From Verrucomicrobiia bacterium (lineage in GTDB: Bacteria > Verrucomicrobiota > Verrucomicrobiia > Limisphaerales > UBA8199): DNA of 64,000 bases. Position numbers and translations under genes: made by a program. Below, one piece after another: positions 8,712 to 17,478 of this stretch. Numbering within the stretch: position 1 is the stretch's first letter; each line of letters opens with the position of its first letter. The stretch lies in contig DASYZB010000046.1 in NCBI GenBank assembly GCA_035946615.1, positions 27,094-91,093 on the forward strand, in the 5' to 3' direction. The notes beneath the pieces were generated by a model. That model saw nothing but the letters and a program-made list of their open reading frames with translations. It ran no database searches and was not told the origin of the DNA.

Positions 8712-10277
8712 ATGTCTCCCCGAGCCTCGAATCCCAAAGCCTCTGGCCATGGAATCGCAAAAGCCCCCACGGGAGTAACCGGCCTTGACGAAATCACCGG
8801 CGGCGGATTGCCCAAAGGCCGGCCAACCCTGGTATGCGGCGGCGCCGGTTGCGGCAAAACCCTCCTGGCAATAGAGTTTCTTGTGCGCGGCGCCACGCGA
8901 TTCCATGAGCCCGGGGTTTTTGTTGCCTTTGAAGAGACTGAGGAAGAATTGACGAAGAATGTGGCGTCTCTGGGATTCGATTTGGCGGGCCTGGTTCGGC
9001 AGAGAAAAATCGCCCTGGACCACGTGTACATCGAACGCAGCGAGATTGAAGAGACGGGGCAATTCGATCTCGAGGGTTTGTTCGTTCGCCTTGGGCATGC
9101 CATCGCTTCGATTGGGGCCAAGCGCGTGGTGCTCGATACCATCGAGGCGCTCTTTGCCAGTCTGCCCAACGAAGCTATCTTGAGGGCGGAACTGCGGCGA
9201 CTCTTCCGCTGGTTGAAGGAAAAAGGGGTGACGGCCATGATCACGGGAGAACGCGGAGAGGGAACACTCACCCGTTATGGGTTGGAAGAATACGTGGCCG
9301 ACTGTGTCATCGTCCTTGACCACCGTATCGCCGATCAAATTTCAACCCGCCGGTTGCGGATCATAAAGTACCGAGGTTCTTTCCACGGGACAAACGAGTA
9401 TCCATTCCTGATTGAGGCCAATGGCATTTCTGTCCTGCCGATCACTTCCATTGGCCTGGAGCACCCGGCGCCTACCGAGCGAGTTGCCACCGGGGTGGCG
9501 GACCTGGATGCAATGCTCGGGGCCAAAGGTTACTTCCGCGGGAGTAACGTGCTGGTTTCCGGCGCGGCGGGGACCGGCAAATCGAGCCTGGCGGCGGCAT
9601 TCGTGGAGGCGGCCTGCAAGCGGGGAGAACGCGCTGTTTATTTCGCGTTTGAAGAATCGCCTGAACAAATCCTGCGCAACATGCGGTCAATTGGCATCCA
9701 TCTCGCCCCGTGGGTCAGTCGTGGGCTGCTCCGGTTCCACGCCGTGCGTCCGAGCCTCTACGGCTTAGAAATGCATCTCCTCTCGATGCACCAGGTTATC
9801 GCCGAGACCAAGCCAAACGTAGTAGTCCTCGACCCCATATCCAACCTCATTTCCATAGGGGAACGGCCAGATGTGCGCTCAATGTTGACTCGGCTGATTG
9901 ATTTCCTCAAAACCGAGCGGATTACAAGCCTCTTCACAAGCCTCACCGAAAGCGATGCGCCTGGTACTTCCCAAGCGGCGGTTTCTTCACTAATGGATAC
10001 CTGGGTGTTGGTCGGCAATGTCGAACAGAACGGCGAGAGGCGCCGCGCCCTCTACCTGTTGAAATCGCGCGGCATGGCCCATTCCAACCGGGTCCGTGAA
10101 TTCTGTTTGTCGAGCAAAGGGATGAAACTAACAGATAGCCGCTCTGATGAAGGCTCTGTCATGGCAACGGAGGCGCAGGAGCCGCCAGAAGCCGCCGCCG
10201 CCGGGAACGCCGCGGCTGACAACGGGCAGCGGGGCGGGACAAGGAATCGCGCGGTCAAAAGAGCAAGACCTCAATGA
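8712..10277 (+). CDS. kaiC: KaiC-family double-domain RecA-like ATPase/kinase
   Basis: This 521-residue protein has two tandem KaiC domains. CI (about 15-250) has Walker A GGAGCGKT (K49) and catalytic Glu pair FEETE. CII (about 260-490) has Walker [11 protein letters not shown] (K290) and FEESPEQ. KaiC forms an ATP-driven hexamer whose CII domain autophosphorylates. The position matching the cyanobacterial S431-T432 pair reads A-A-V-S-S-L-M-D-T, with S425-S426 as likely phosphosites. The tail after about 490 is Ala-rich and basic and does not resemble the KaiA-binding tail. The ATG start follows a GTAGGAAATTG stretch. It is the first gene of a four-gene operon and overlaps kaiB by 4 bases. 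Confidence 0.93.
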   Translation: MSPRASNPKASGHGIAKAPTGVTGLDEITGGGLPKGRPTLVCGGAGCGKTLLAIEFLVRGATRFHEPGVFVAFEETEEELTKNVASLGFDLAGLVRQRKIALDHVYIERSEIEETGQFDLEGLFVRLGHAIASIGAKRVVLDTIEALFASLPNEAILRAELRRLFRWLKEKGVTAMITGERGEGTLTRYGLEEYVADCVIVLDHRIADQISTRRLRIIKYRGSFHGTNEYPFLIEANGISVLPITSIGLEHPAPTERVATGVADLDAMLGAKGYFRGSNVLVSGAAGTGKSSLAAAFVEAACKRGERAVYFAFEESPEQILRNMRSIGIHLAPWVSRGLLRFHAVRPSLYGLEMHLLSMHQVIAETKPNVVVLDPISNLISIGERPDVRSMLTRLIDFLKTERITSLFTSLTESDAPGTSQAAVSSLMDTWVLVGNVEQNGERRRALYLLKSRGMAHSNRVREFCLSSKGMKLTDSRSDEGSVMATEAQEPPEAAAAGNAAADNGQRGGTRNRAVKRARPQ

Positions 10278-10597
10278 AAACCAAAAGCAAGCGCCAATCA
10301 CCTGGAAAAACCAAGCCCAATGGCAAATTCTGGGACTTGCGGCTATATGTTGCGGGCCAGACCCCCAAATCGATCACAGCCTTTTCAAATCTCAAGAAGC
10401 TGTGCGAGGAACATCTGTCGGGCAAATACCGCATCGAGATCGTTGATTTAATTCAAGACCCAACCCTCGCGCGCGGCGACCAGATTCTGGCCCTCCCCAC
10501 GCTGGTGCGCAAACTCCCGCAACCGGTCCGAAAGATCATCGGGGATTTGTCCAACACGGAGCGCGTGCTGGTCGGCTTGGACCTGAGACCAGGATGA
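10274..10597 (+). CDS. kaiB: KaiB-family thioredoxin-like clock protein, first copy
   Basis: This is a 107-residue KaiB-fold protein. The landmarks are [12 protein letters not shown], the helix [39 protein letters not shown] and the C-terminal [15 protein letters not shown]. KaiB binds phosphorylated KaiC and switches its activity. The first 20 residues form a basic extension ([20 protein letters not shown]). The start codon overlaps the kaiC stop as ATGA, implying translational coupling. A second kaiB copy follows, so two KaiB variants are predicted to act on one KaiC. Confidence 0.93.
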   Translation: MKTKSKRQSPGKTKPNGKFWDLRLYVAGQTPKSITAFSNLKKLCEEHLSGKYRIEIVDLIQDPTLARGDQILALPTLVRKLPQPVRKIIGDLSNTERVLVGLDLRPG

Positions 10598-10668
10598 GCG
10601 TGATGTGAACCAACTCGCAGAACGGCCGCGGCGGGCCGGAATCCGGTATGGCGAAAACAGGCAGGATT

Positions 10669-10675
10669 GGAGGAG
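10669..10675 (+). promoter_or_regulatory. Strong Shine-Dalgarno deciding the kaiB2 start
   Basis: GGAGGAG lies 5 bases before the ATG at 10681. It selects that codon over an in-frame ATG at 10648, which lacks such a site. Confidence 0.7.
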
Positions 10676-10680
10676 AATTG

Positions 10681-11025
10681 ATGAAGCGGGAGACCAAAGG
10701 CAACGAGAGCGCGGCGCGTCGCTCGAACAAAGAGAAGACACCCCCCGGGAAATACGTCCTGAGACTCTATGTCACGGGAGCAACGCCGCGCTCGACGCGG
10801 GCGATTCTGAACATCAAGAATATTTGTGAGGAACACTTGGCTGGCCGTTACAATCTCGAGGTTATCGATATTTACCAGCAACCTGTTTTGGCCAAAGGAG
10901 ACCAGATCGTCGCGGCCCCAACCCTCATCCGGCTTTTACCCCTGCCGCTGCGGCGCTTTATCGGGGACATGTCGCGCACGAAGAAAATCCTCGTCGGCCT
11001 CAATGTGCGGATTCTATCCACATGA
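10681..11025 (+). CDS. kaiB: KaiB-family thioredoxin-like clock protein, second copy
   Basis: This is a 114-residue second KaiB paralogue. It shares YVLRLYVTGATPRS, NICEEHLAGRYNLEVIDIYQQP, KGDQIVAAPTLIRLLP and FIGDMSRTKKILVGL with the first copy, but the N-terminal extension differs (MKRETKGNESAARRSNKEK). The ATG at 10681 follows a perfect GGAGGAG, so I prefer it to 10648. The stop overlaps the kinase start as ATGA. Duplicated kaiB genes in one operon with kaiC and a kinase are known in several non-cyanobacterial lineages that lack KaiA. The division of work between the two copies is not visible from sequence. Confidence 0.92.
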   Translation: MKRETKGNESAARRSNKEKTPPGKYVLRLYVTGATPRSTRAILNIKNICEEHLAGRYNLEVIDIYQQPVLAKGDQIVAAPTLIRLLPLPLRRFIGDMSRTKKILVGLNVRILST

Positions 11026-12305
11026 GCACACGAACTCTCCGAGCGCCTCACAGAGACCTGGCAGCCGAGCTTGAAGAAACCAGAGCCCGGCTGGCGCAAG
11101 CGGAAGAAACGCTCGAAGCCATCCGAAACGGCGAAGTGGATGCCCTGGTGGTCTCCGCGTCCGGTGGCGAGCAAATCTTCTCCCTGCAAGGGGCAGAAAC
11201 TCCATACCGGTGCTTGATCGAGCGGATGCACGAAGGAGCCCTGCTTTTGAATCCGCAGGCAACCATCCTCTACGCTAATGCGCATTTCGCCCAACTCGCG
11301 CGCAGACCGCTCGAGCAATTAATCGGCTCAAGCTGGAGCGTTCTGCTGGCGCCGGGCCAATACGAGCGACTTGAAGGTCTATTGCGCGGCGCCAAAGGCG
11401 GCGGTATTCGGGGGGAATTCCAATTGCGACTGCCGGAAGGGGGGTATCTGCCAGTCGAGGTCTCCTTGTCCTCGATTCCCATCGAGCCGGCCGGAGCGCT
11501 GGCGGCGATTGTAACCGATCTCTCCGAACGCAAGGCCGCCGAAACGCGGCTGGTGGCGGCAAACAAGGAGCTGAAGGAAATGGTCGGCGAACTCCAGCAT
11601 GTCTCCTACGCCGTCGTTCATGACATCCGCGCCCCGCTCCGCGCAATGGAGGGCTTTGCCGCTTTGCTCGAGGGCGACCTGGGACTTACGCCCGCGGAAC
11701 GGAAAGATTATTGTCGCCGGATTGCCGCTGCCGCGAGCCGTTTGGATAAGTTTATCCAGGACATACTGACCTATAACAAAGCCGTCCTTGAGCTGCCCCC
11801 GCTAGCCCGCGTCGCTCTATCGAGAGTTGTTCAGGGCGTGCTGGAAAGCTATCCTCATCTCTCGAGAGAAAATGCCGACATTGAGGTTGCGGAACAACTG
11901 CCCGTGGTGCTTGGCAACGAAACCCTCTTGATTCAATGCTTCTCAAACCTCCTGGGTAATGCCGTCAAATTCGTCCGCCGCAACACCCGGCCACGGGTGC
12001 GCATTTGGGCGGAACCCTCGGGGCGCATGGCTCCGGAGGATAAAAGCGAATCTTCCGAGGTGCATCTTGTAAGGCCAGCCCGCCCGGTCCGCATCTGGAT
12101 CGAGGACAATGGCATCGGCATTTCCAAATCCGCTCGCCACCGCCTCTTCGGCATGTTCCAACGCCTCCATCCCGGCTATGAAGGCACCGGCATTGGCCTG
12201 GCCATCGTGCGGAAGGTGGTCAACCGCATGGGTGGGAGAGTTGGAGTTAAATCCGTGGAAGGCGAAGGAAGCCGTTTTTGGGTTGAGTTGCAAGAGGCCT
12301 CTTGA
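11022..12305 (+). CDS. PAS-domain sensor histidine kinase of the kai operon
   Basis: This 427-residue soluble kinase starts with a coiled coil (ELEETRARLAQAEETLEAIRNGEVDALVV). The EAIRNGEVDAL motif is common in kinases linked to kaiBC operons. A PAS domain spans about 70-175. The HisKA domain has H200 in VVHDIRAPLRAMEGF. The ATP-binding domain shows FSNLLGNAVKFV (N box), WIEDNGIGI (G1) and GTGIGLAIV (G2). There is no transmembrane segment, and no response regulator is encoded beside it. The operon layout (4-base overlap with kaiB2) suggests that it reads or feeds the KaiC/KaiB state, as SasA does in cyanobacteria, but it lacks a SasA-like KaiB domain. Confidence 0.9.
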   Translation: MSTRTLRAPHRDLAAELEETRARLAQAEETLEAIRNGEVDALVVSASGGEQIFSLQGAETPYRCLIERMHEGALLLNPQATILYANAHFAQLARRPLEQLIGSSWSVLLAPGQYERLEGLLRGAKGGGIRGEFQLRLPEGGYLPVEVSLSSIPIEPAGALAAIVTDLSERKAAETRLVAANKELKEMVGELQHVSYAVVHDIRAPLRAMEGFAALLEGDLGLTPAERKDYCRRIAAAASRLDKFIQDILTYNKAVLELPPLARVALSRVVQGVLESYPHLSRENADIEVAEQLPVVLGNETLLIQCFSNLLGNAVKFVRRNTRPRVRIWAEPSGRMAPEDKSESSEVHLVRPARPVRIWIEDNGIGISKSARHRLFGMFQRLHPGYEGTGIGLAIVRKVVNRMGGRVGVKSVEGEGSRFWVELQEAS

Positions 12306-12338
12306 AGCAGGCTCCGTTACGATCTCCCCACCCTCTGG

Positions 12339-15254
12339 CTAATGTGTGCGTATTGCATAGAGGGAGGTCCGGGCAGGAATAAAAAGGGTATGACGATCAC
12401 CCCCGCCGAAGACGAGTTGCAGAGGACGCTCCGGCACTTCAATTGTATCGATAAGGCTGCCTTTGGGGTCATAAACATAGACCTGACCGGCGGCGATAAA
12501 AACGGTGCCCCTCAAGTCTGCCGCCACACCTTCACCCCCCTGCTCGGCGAACAGGCGCAAGCCAGAGAGACTGCCGTCGGGTTTTACGACGCCAGACCAG
12601 GTCGTCAGCTCGGCTTCATCGGTAACATAAAAGGGTTTCCCCGCCTCGGCTGGCGCGAGGCCAAAGGAGCGGATTTGAGGGCTCGATTTAACACCCCAAC
12701 TGGTGGCTCCGCTCAGAAAGTCCGCGCCAACGGGCAGAATTGTGGCGCCGTCTGGTGAGATAAAGTGCGCCACAGGATGCGAGAGCGATTCGCGATTCAA
12801 TCGCCAGTCGCTGACCGGGAGGAAGAAGGTCTTTGCCACCCGGGCGGCGACGGGTTCAGGCGCCAAGGGCTCGATGTCCCCTTGCGCGTTGAGCCTGTAA
12901 ACGTTGCCTTTGCCCGCGTAGGACACCACCAGCAGGTTACCGTCGTTGCCGATCGCCAGGTTCACCGGTTCGAGCGGGAAGTCGCTGATGGTGGAGAGTT
13001 GGCGCGACTCCGGGTCCCAGCGATAAATGCGCTGCCAGTGCGCGTCCACGAAGTAGAAATCGCCCAAGGGTCCGCAGACCCCGCCCGAAATATTAAAAAA
13101 GCCACCAGCGAGCTTTTCCACGGTAGCGCCCGGCGCGAGAACAGGCGAATGGCCGGCCCGTTTGGGTTGGGGCGGCCTGCCGGAGAGGTCAAGCCAGGCG
13201 AACTCGCGGTGGCGGACCTCGACGTTGTGGGTCTGGTCGAAAAGGGCGCAATCATAGCTGACTTTGCTATTGCTGAAGCAGTGCACGTTGCGGAAGTGGA
13301 TGTCTCTGGAGTGGGACACCTTGACGGCCCAAGGAAACGGTTGGAATGAGCTGATGACTCTGTACATGTGCAAGTTGGCGATGCTGATGTCGTCTGAAGA
13401 ATCGATTTCCAGCGGCAGGTCAAACCCGCTTTCGCCGCGCTCGGCTTCGGTCTGCAGGGCGTAGAACCGCCAGTGGGCGGCCTTATGAACCTGGACCTCG
13501 TAGCGGACATGATGCTCGCTGGACATCTGGTAAACGCGGCCTTCGGTTTCTGTATCCGAGACAAGCATCCCTGCAGTAGCAAAAGTCGAGGGGGTCCAAA
13601 TATCGAGGAAAGTGCCACCGCCTCCATCAGTGACCCAAAGGCTTGGGTATTGGCTGTCCCAGCGGCGATTGGGGTCGGGATCCGACGTATGGTTGTTGTT
13701 GTAAGGATTCTCGCGTGAGCCGTCGGCCTGAGGGGTGCCGTGACCGCCCAAAAAACGGACATCGTTCATCATGGAACGGGCGCCGGCCTTCCAGAGAGCG
13801 GCGACGACGCGCGGATTTGCCCCGCTGGTATATAGGCCCAGGCCGACGACGATGTTACTTCCCCCTTTCGGGGTCTCGAGCAATGCCTTAGGCGGTCCTA
13901 CCCCTTGATAACCCGGCGTGCTGTCGCGCAGAATTATCTGTGTGGCGCCAGGGTGGAGACCAATCAGAACGGTGTCCGAGCGGAGCCTCAGGGTATCGCG
14001 CACCACGTAAAAACCGGAAGGAAAGTAGATAGCGGGATGCGTGTCGATCGCCTTTTGTATGGCCTGGGTGTCATCGGTGACGCCGTCGCCCTTGGCGCCT
14101 AGGTCACTGAGGTTCACCCAGACGTCAGGCGCTGGCAGATCGGGCAGGTCTGAGGCTACGGGCGGCAGCAGGGTAGCCACTGGAAGGGCATCGAACAATG
14201 TTCTGATTTGGGGTACCGCCCCAATTTCCGAATAGTGCAGGCCGTGGGAGAAGATTTGGACCTTGTAGATATTTGCGGGTGCGACGAAGCGCTTGCCACT
14301 ATCAAGCAGCCTGGCAAAGACCGGCACTGCGCGGCAGGTGATCCCTTCCATGTTGATTTCGTTTCGAGGATTGTTCTCGACACCGAAAACAAAAGCCGGG
14401 CCGGTCACGTCTTCCAGGCGAGCGTCCTTAATCCAAAGCTCGTCGGCCTTGCCGGGCTCGATCGCGACAACGGTTGGCACGCGTAGAAAATGAGGGCGAA
14501 TGAGAGTGAGCCCCGCTTCACGTTCGAGGATGGCGGATTCGAGCTGGCCTTCGAAGGAACAGTCAATCACCGTGAACTGCCATCCAGGCGAGGGTTTCGA
14601 GGTCCAGATGGCGTACCGTCCACCCGAGAAGCGGACATCCTGGACGACATTTCCCCCTTCGTGAATGCCCGCCAGCGCCGAGCCCAGAAACATCTCGATG
14701 TGGGCGAGAAAGCAGTGCTGGGCGTAGCGCGCGCGGATGGCCACCGCCCCGGGATTCCCATCCTCAATCTCGATATTAACATTCGAGAGCGCGGAATAAA
14801 AGGTTCCGGGACTGGCATCGGGCACACGTTCAGGAGTCGAACCCGTATTGCGTGGACGCATGCGGCCAAAACCAGGACGCCCTCCCGCGAAGAAAAACAG
14901 CACCTTTTCTTGCGCGGGTTCTTGAAAACCCCGAGTGTTTTTTGGCAGGACGATGACCGGGCGGACGGCGCCATATCCGATCACGCGAATGCCGGGCCAA
15001 ATAAAAAGAGTATCGCTCAGAAGGTAGCGTCCTGGACCGAGCAGGACGATGCCCTGGCCGGTTTCCTGGACCCGATTGATGGCTTGCTGAAGCGCCTTGG
15101 TGTCGTCACCACCAGACGGGCCGGCGGCATAGACCGCCCTGGAATCCTCGAGTCGCTGTTTGTAATAGGAACCTGCGCCGACAGGCAGGGCCGCAGTGAG
15201 GGAGAGCAGGACCAACCCGAGATGCCTCAGAAGATGTTGTGAAAATCGTTTCAT
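12339..15254 (-). CDS. Secreted double pectate-lyase-type beta-helix protein with C-terminal SMP-30-like propeller
   Basis: This is a 971-residue exported protein counted from ATG 15254 with a signal peptide (MKRFSQHLLRHLGLVLLSLTAALPVGA). Two pectate_lyase_3/GH55-type modules are marked by 'GGDDTKALQQAINRVQETGQG' near residue 30 and 'GAKGDGVTDDTQAIQKAID' near 395. Each is followed by asparagine- and glycine-rich helix coils. The last 250 residues look like an SMP-30/NHL propeller (GGVCGPLGDFYFVDAHWQRIYRWDPESR, then RPLQLVFGGGDRHTLFIPA). A polysaccharide-degrading or lactone-acting function is plausible, but the substrate is unknown. A palindromic repeat (15256-15332) sits immediately before the start codon, inside the probable leader. 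Confidence 0.75.
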   Translation of the reverse strand: MKRFSQHLLRHLGLVLLSLTAALPVGAGSYYKQRLEDSRAVYAAGPSGGDDTKALQQAINRVQETGQGIVLLGPGRYLLSDTLFIWPGIRVIGYGAVRPVIVLPKNTRGFQEPAQEKVLFFFAGGRPGFGRMRPRNTGSTPERVPDASPGTFYSALSNVNIEIEDGNPGAVAIRARYAQHCFLAHIEMFLGSALAGIHEGGNVVQDVRFSGGRYAIWTSKPSPGWQFTVIDCSFEGQLESAILEREAGLTLIRPHFLRVPTVVAIEPGKADELWIKDARLEDVTGPAFVFGVENNPRNEINMEGITCRAVPVFARLLDSGKRFVAPANIYKVQIFSHGLHYSEIGAVPQIRTLFDALPVATLLPPVASDLPDLPAPDVWVNLSDLGAKGDGVTDDTQAIQKAIDTHPAIYFPSGFYVVRDTLRLRSDTVLIGLHPGATQIILRDSTPGYQGVGPPKALLETPKGGSNIVVGLGLYTSGANPRVVAALWKAGARSMMNDVRFLGGHGTPQADGSRENPYNNNHTSDPDPNRRWDSQYPSLWVTDGGGGTFLDIWTPSTFATAGMLVSDTETEGRVYQMSSEHHVRYEVQVHKAAHWRFYALQTEAERGESGFDLPLEIDSSDDISIANLHMYRVISSFQPFPWAVKVSHSRDIHFRNVHCFSNSKVSYDCALFDQTHNVEVRHREFAWLDLSGRPPQPKRAGHSPVLAPGATVEKLAGGFFNISGGVCGPLGDFYFVDAHWQRIYRWDPESRQLSTISDFPLEPVNLAIGNDGNLLVVSYAGKGNVYRLNAQGDIEPLAPEPVAARVAKTFFLPVSDWRLNRESLSHPVAHFISPDGATILPVGADFLSGATSWGVKSSPQIRSFGLAPAEAGKPFYVTDEAELTTWSGVVKPDGSLSGLRLFAEQGGEGVAADLRGTVFIAAGQVYVYDPKGSLIDTIEVPERPLQLVFGGGDRHTLFIPARTSLYAIRTH

Positions 15255-15255
15255 T

Positions 15256-15332
15256 ATAGGCGCCGACGTGAGGAGGCTCAAATCTCAACTGCTTCTTCCT
15301 ATTTATCAGAGCCTCCTCACGTCAGCTCCTAC
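15256..15332. repeat. Palindromic repeat element, copy 2 (24-bp arms)
   Basis: The arms at 15256-15279 and 15309-15332 are reverse complements at 21 of 24 positions, with the core GACGTGAGGAGGCTC. The right arm, read in reverse, matches copy 1 at 7171 (GTAGGAG..GACGT.AGGAG). The element begins 2 bases upstream of the start codon of the minus-strand beta-helix gene, so it would fold in that gene's 5' leader. Confidence 0.8.
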
Positions 15333-15541
15333 ATTTTCAGAACATCGCTTGAGAGCCCGTTTTAAAGAATGCACCCGCGGCCATCGTCTTCAGCAGACTG
15401 CTTTGCCCGGGATCAAAGTCAATTCTTAAAACTCCATTTTGCATTGAAAACCAGGGGCCCCCGCCGTCTCCGCCCCGTCGCGCTTGGCGAATGGTGAACC
15501 AATACCTTGCACCTGGGTTTTTAGTGGGCTAAGGGTTGTCC

Positions 15542-16402
15542 GTGAGTCAGCCAGAATTTCCGGACGCGGCGCTGGTGCTGGTCGGACACGGGACCACGCT
15601 CAACGAGGATTCCGCTACGCCGGTTTATCAGCATGCCGCCGAGTTGCGCCGCCGCAACTGCTTCGCCGAGGTCCGCGAAGGATTCTGGAAACAACAGCCT
15701 CTTGTGAGCGAACTTTTTCCGGCCCTCGACACGCCCAGGGTTTTTATTGCTCCTCTGTTCATCAGCGAGGGATACTTTTGCGAACAAGTCATTCCCCGAG
15801 CATTGGGTTTCGAGCGCGAAGGGCACGGGGGCATCAGGCGGGTGCAGCGGCGCAGTGCGCAAATCCTGAAGTATTGCAGGCCGGTCGGCACGCATCCCAG
15901 CATGACCTCCGCTCTGCTGGCGCGCGCCCGGGGGGTGGTGCAACAATATCCATTCCCTCGCGCTCCCTTGCCCAACGAGACCACGCTCATCGTAGCGGGC
16001 CATGGCACGGAGCAAAACGAAAATTCACGGGTAGTGGTCGAGCGCCAGGCTGAGGTCATCAGCAGCCAGAGGAGTTATGCGGCGGTCCACGCCGTTTTTC
16101 TCGAGGAACAACCCCTTATCCCCACCTGCTACTCTTTGGCTCAGACAAAAAATATGGTGGTAGTTCCCTTTTTCATCAGCGACGGTTTGCATGTGCGGGA
16201 GGATATTCCCATTTTGTTGGGTGAATCCGAGCGTATCGTGAAGCAGCGGCTTCAGCAGGGACAAGCCACCTGGCGCAACCCGACTGAAAAACAAGGCAAG
16301 CTGGTATGGTATGCCGGCAGCGTCGGCACGGAGCCCTCTTTGGCTGATGTGATCCTCGAACGGGTGCGCGAAGCCGATAGCTGGGGTTCTTTTTCAGGTT
16401 GA
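15542..16402 (+). CDS. CbiX-like chelatase with two tandem domains
   Basis: This 286-residue protein has two CbiX (sirohydrochlorin chelatase) repeats, an enzyme family that inserts Co2+ or Fe2+ into tetrapyrroles. Domain 1 has LVLVGHGTTLNE and domain 2 has LIVAGHGTEQNE, each providing the first metal-binding His. Domain 2 also keeps the second His in SDGLHVREDIP. The equivalent of domain 1 reads SEGYFCEQVIP and lacks it, so domain 1 may be non-catalytic. I prefer the GTG at 15542, 6 bases after AAGGG; a TTG at 15536 is the alternative. It ends 10 bases before tyrA and is probably co-transcribed. No other cobalamin or siroheme gene is in view. Confidence 0.75.
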   Translation: MSQPEFPDAALVLVGHGTTLNEDSATPVYQHAAELRRRNCFAEVREGFWKQQPLVSELFPALDTPRVFIAPLFISEGYFCEQVIPRALGFEREGHGGIRRVQRRSAQILKYCRPVGTHPSMTSALLARARGVVQQYPFPRAPLPNETTLIVAGHGTEQNENSRVVVERQAEVISSQRSYAAVHAVFLEEQPLIPTCYSLAQTKNMVVVPFFISDGLHVREDIPILLGESERIVKQRLQQGQATWRNPTEKQGKLVWYAGSVGTEPSLADVILERVREADSWGSFSG

Positions 16403-16412
16403 AAGCCATTCG

Positions 16413-17318
16413 GTGAAGCCCGAAACTTGCCCGGTGCGATGGAAGAAAGTCACTGTAGTAGGCGTAGGCTTGTTGGGCGGTTCGCTGGGATTGGCGCTCA
16501 GGCAACGCCGGCTGGCCGATTGCGTGGCCGGTTACGTCCGGCGCGCCTCGAGCGTTCGAGAGTGCGAGCATCTCGGCGCGGTGGATTTTGCCACGCGCGA
16601 CCTGGGGCGTGCTGTTTCAGGCGCTGACTTGGTAGTGCTCTGCACGCCGATCGCTCAAATGCGCCCGCTGGCCTTGGAGATGGCCGGCCACCTAACGCGC
16701 GGGGCGATTGTTACCGATGTCGGCAGTGTGAAGGAGACCCTCGTTCGAGACCTGGAAGGCCTGCTGGCGCCGGTTGGGGCCTTTGTTGTGGGCAGTCATC
16801 CGATGGCCGGCGCAGAAAAAATGGGTGTCGCTGCGGCGCGGGCGGATTTGTTCGCCAACGCCATTTGCGTCGTTACCCCAACACGCAATTCCGACCCGCG
16901 CGGAGTGAGGCAAGTGGAACACTTGTGGAAATCTGTGGGCGCGCGCGTGGTCCGGCTAAGCCCGACAACCCATGACCGGCTGGTCAGCCGCTCGAGTCAT
17001 CTGCCGCATGTCGTAGCGGCGCAATTGGCCAATTTCGTTCTTACTTCCAAAGGACCAAAGGAACCATCCTTGCTTTGCGCTAACGGCTTCCGCGATACCA
17101 CGCGCATCGCCTCCGGCTCGCCCGAGATGTGGCGTGATATTGCCCTGGCCAATCGCGAAAATATCCTGCGCGCTGTCGAGGCATTTGGCGCTGAACTCGA
17201 CAATTTTCAGCGGGCGCTTAAACGCAGTGACGGGCGGCGCCTCTTAAAATTATTTCAACAGGCCAAAGCCCGACGGGACGCGTGGTCGCACCGGGCCGGC
17301 TCGCCATCACCGGAATGA
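16413..17318 (+). CDS. tyrA: Prephenate/arogenate dehydrogenase
   Basis: This 301-residue NAD(P)-dependent enzyme of tyrosine biosynthesis oxidises prephenate (or arogenate). The Rossmann motif VVGVGLLGGSLGLALRQ lies near residue 14. VVLCTPI, TDVGSVKETLVRDLE and GSHPMAGAEKMGVAAA (catalytic-site His) follow. The helical C-terminal dimerisation domain contains SRSSHLPHVVAAQLANF and GFRDTTRIASGSPEMWRDI. There is no ACT regulatory domain, so feedback inhibition by tyrosine through ACT is not expected. The start is GTG at 16413. The same-strand neighbour aroA, 160 bases downstream, supports an aromatic amino-acid operon. Confidence 0.93.
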   Translation: MKPETCPVRWKKVTVVGVGLLGGSLGLALRQRRLADCVAGYVRRASSVRECEHLGAVDFATRDLGRAVSGADLVVLCTPIAQMRPLALEMAGHLTRGAIVTDVGSVKETLVRDLEGLLAPVGAFVVGSHPMAGAEKMGVAAARADLFANAICVVTPTRNSDPRGVRQVEHLWKSVGARVVRLSPTTHDRLVSRSSHLPHVVAAQLANFVLTSKGPKEPSLLCANGFRDTTRIASGSPEMWRDIALANRENILRAVEAFGAELDNFQRALKRSDGRRLLKLFQQAKARRDAWSHRAGSPSPE

Positions 17319-17394
17319 ACAAGCGAGTTCATGGGTTTTTCGGCCTTCGCCGTCGAGGGTTTGGGGTGCGCTCTATCACGGCCTTTTCGCCAGG

Positions 17395-17470
17395 CTGCCG
17401 GCGCGTGTCCCCAAAGGGCGCCGGGAAGCGGCGCACTCCAAGCGCTTCGCGAGGCGCTGGGAACGCGGGC
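17395..17470 (-). repeat. Dispersed repeat with TTGGAGTGCG / CTTTGG core, copy 2
   Basis: On the minus strand this spacer reads TTGGAGTGCG, 14-15 GC-rich bases, then CTTTGG. The same two blocks in the same order occur on the minus strand at about 4830-4878. It occupies most of the tyrA-aroA gap and ends just before the aroA start. The similarity is limited to the core blocks, so family membership is tentative. Confidence 0.4.
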
Positions 17471-17478
17471 GGGTCGTA

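Noticed and set aside
14490..15242. A 250-codon plus-strand frame opposite the beta-helix gene
   Set aside because: The minus-strand protein here has a signal peptide and pectate-lyase motifs. The plus-strand translation is charged, repeat-free and unlike a protein family.
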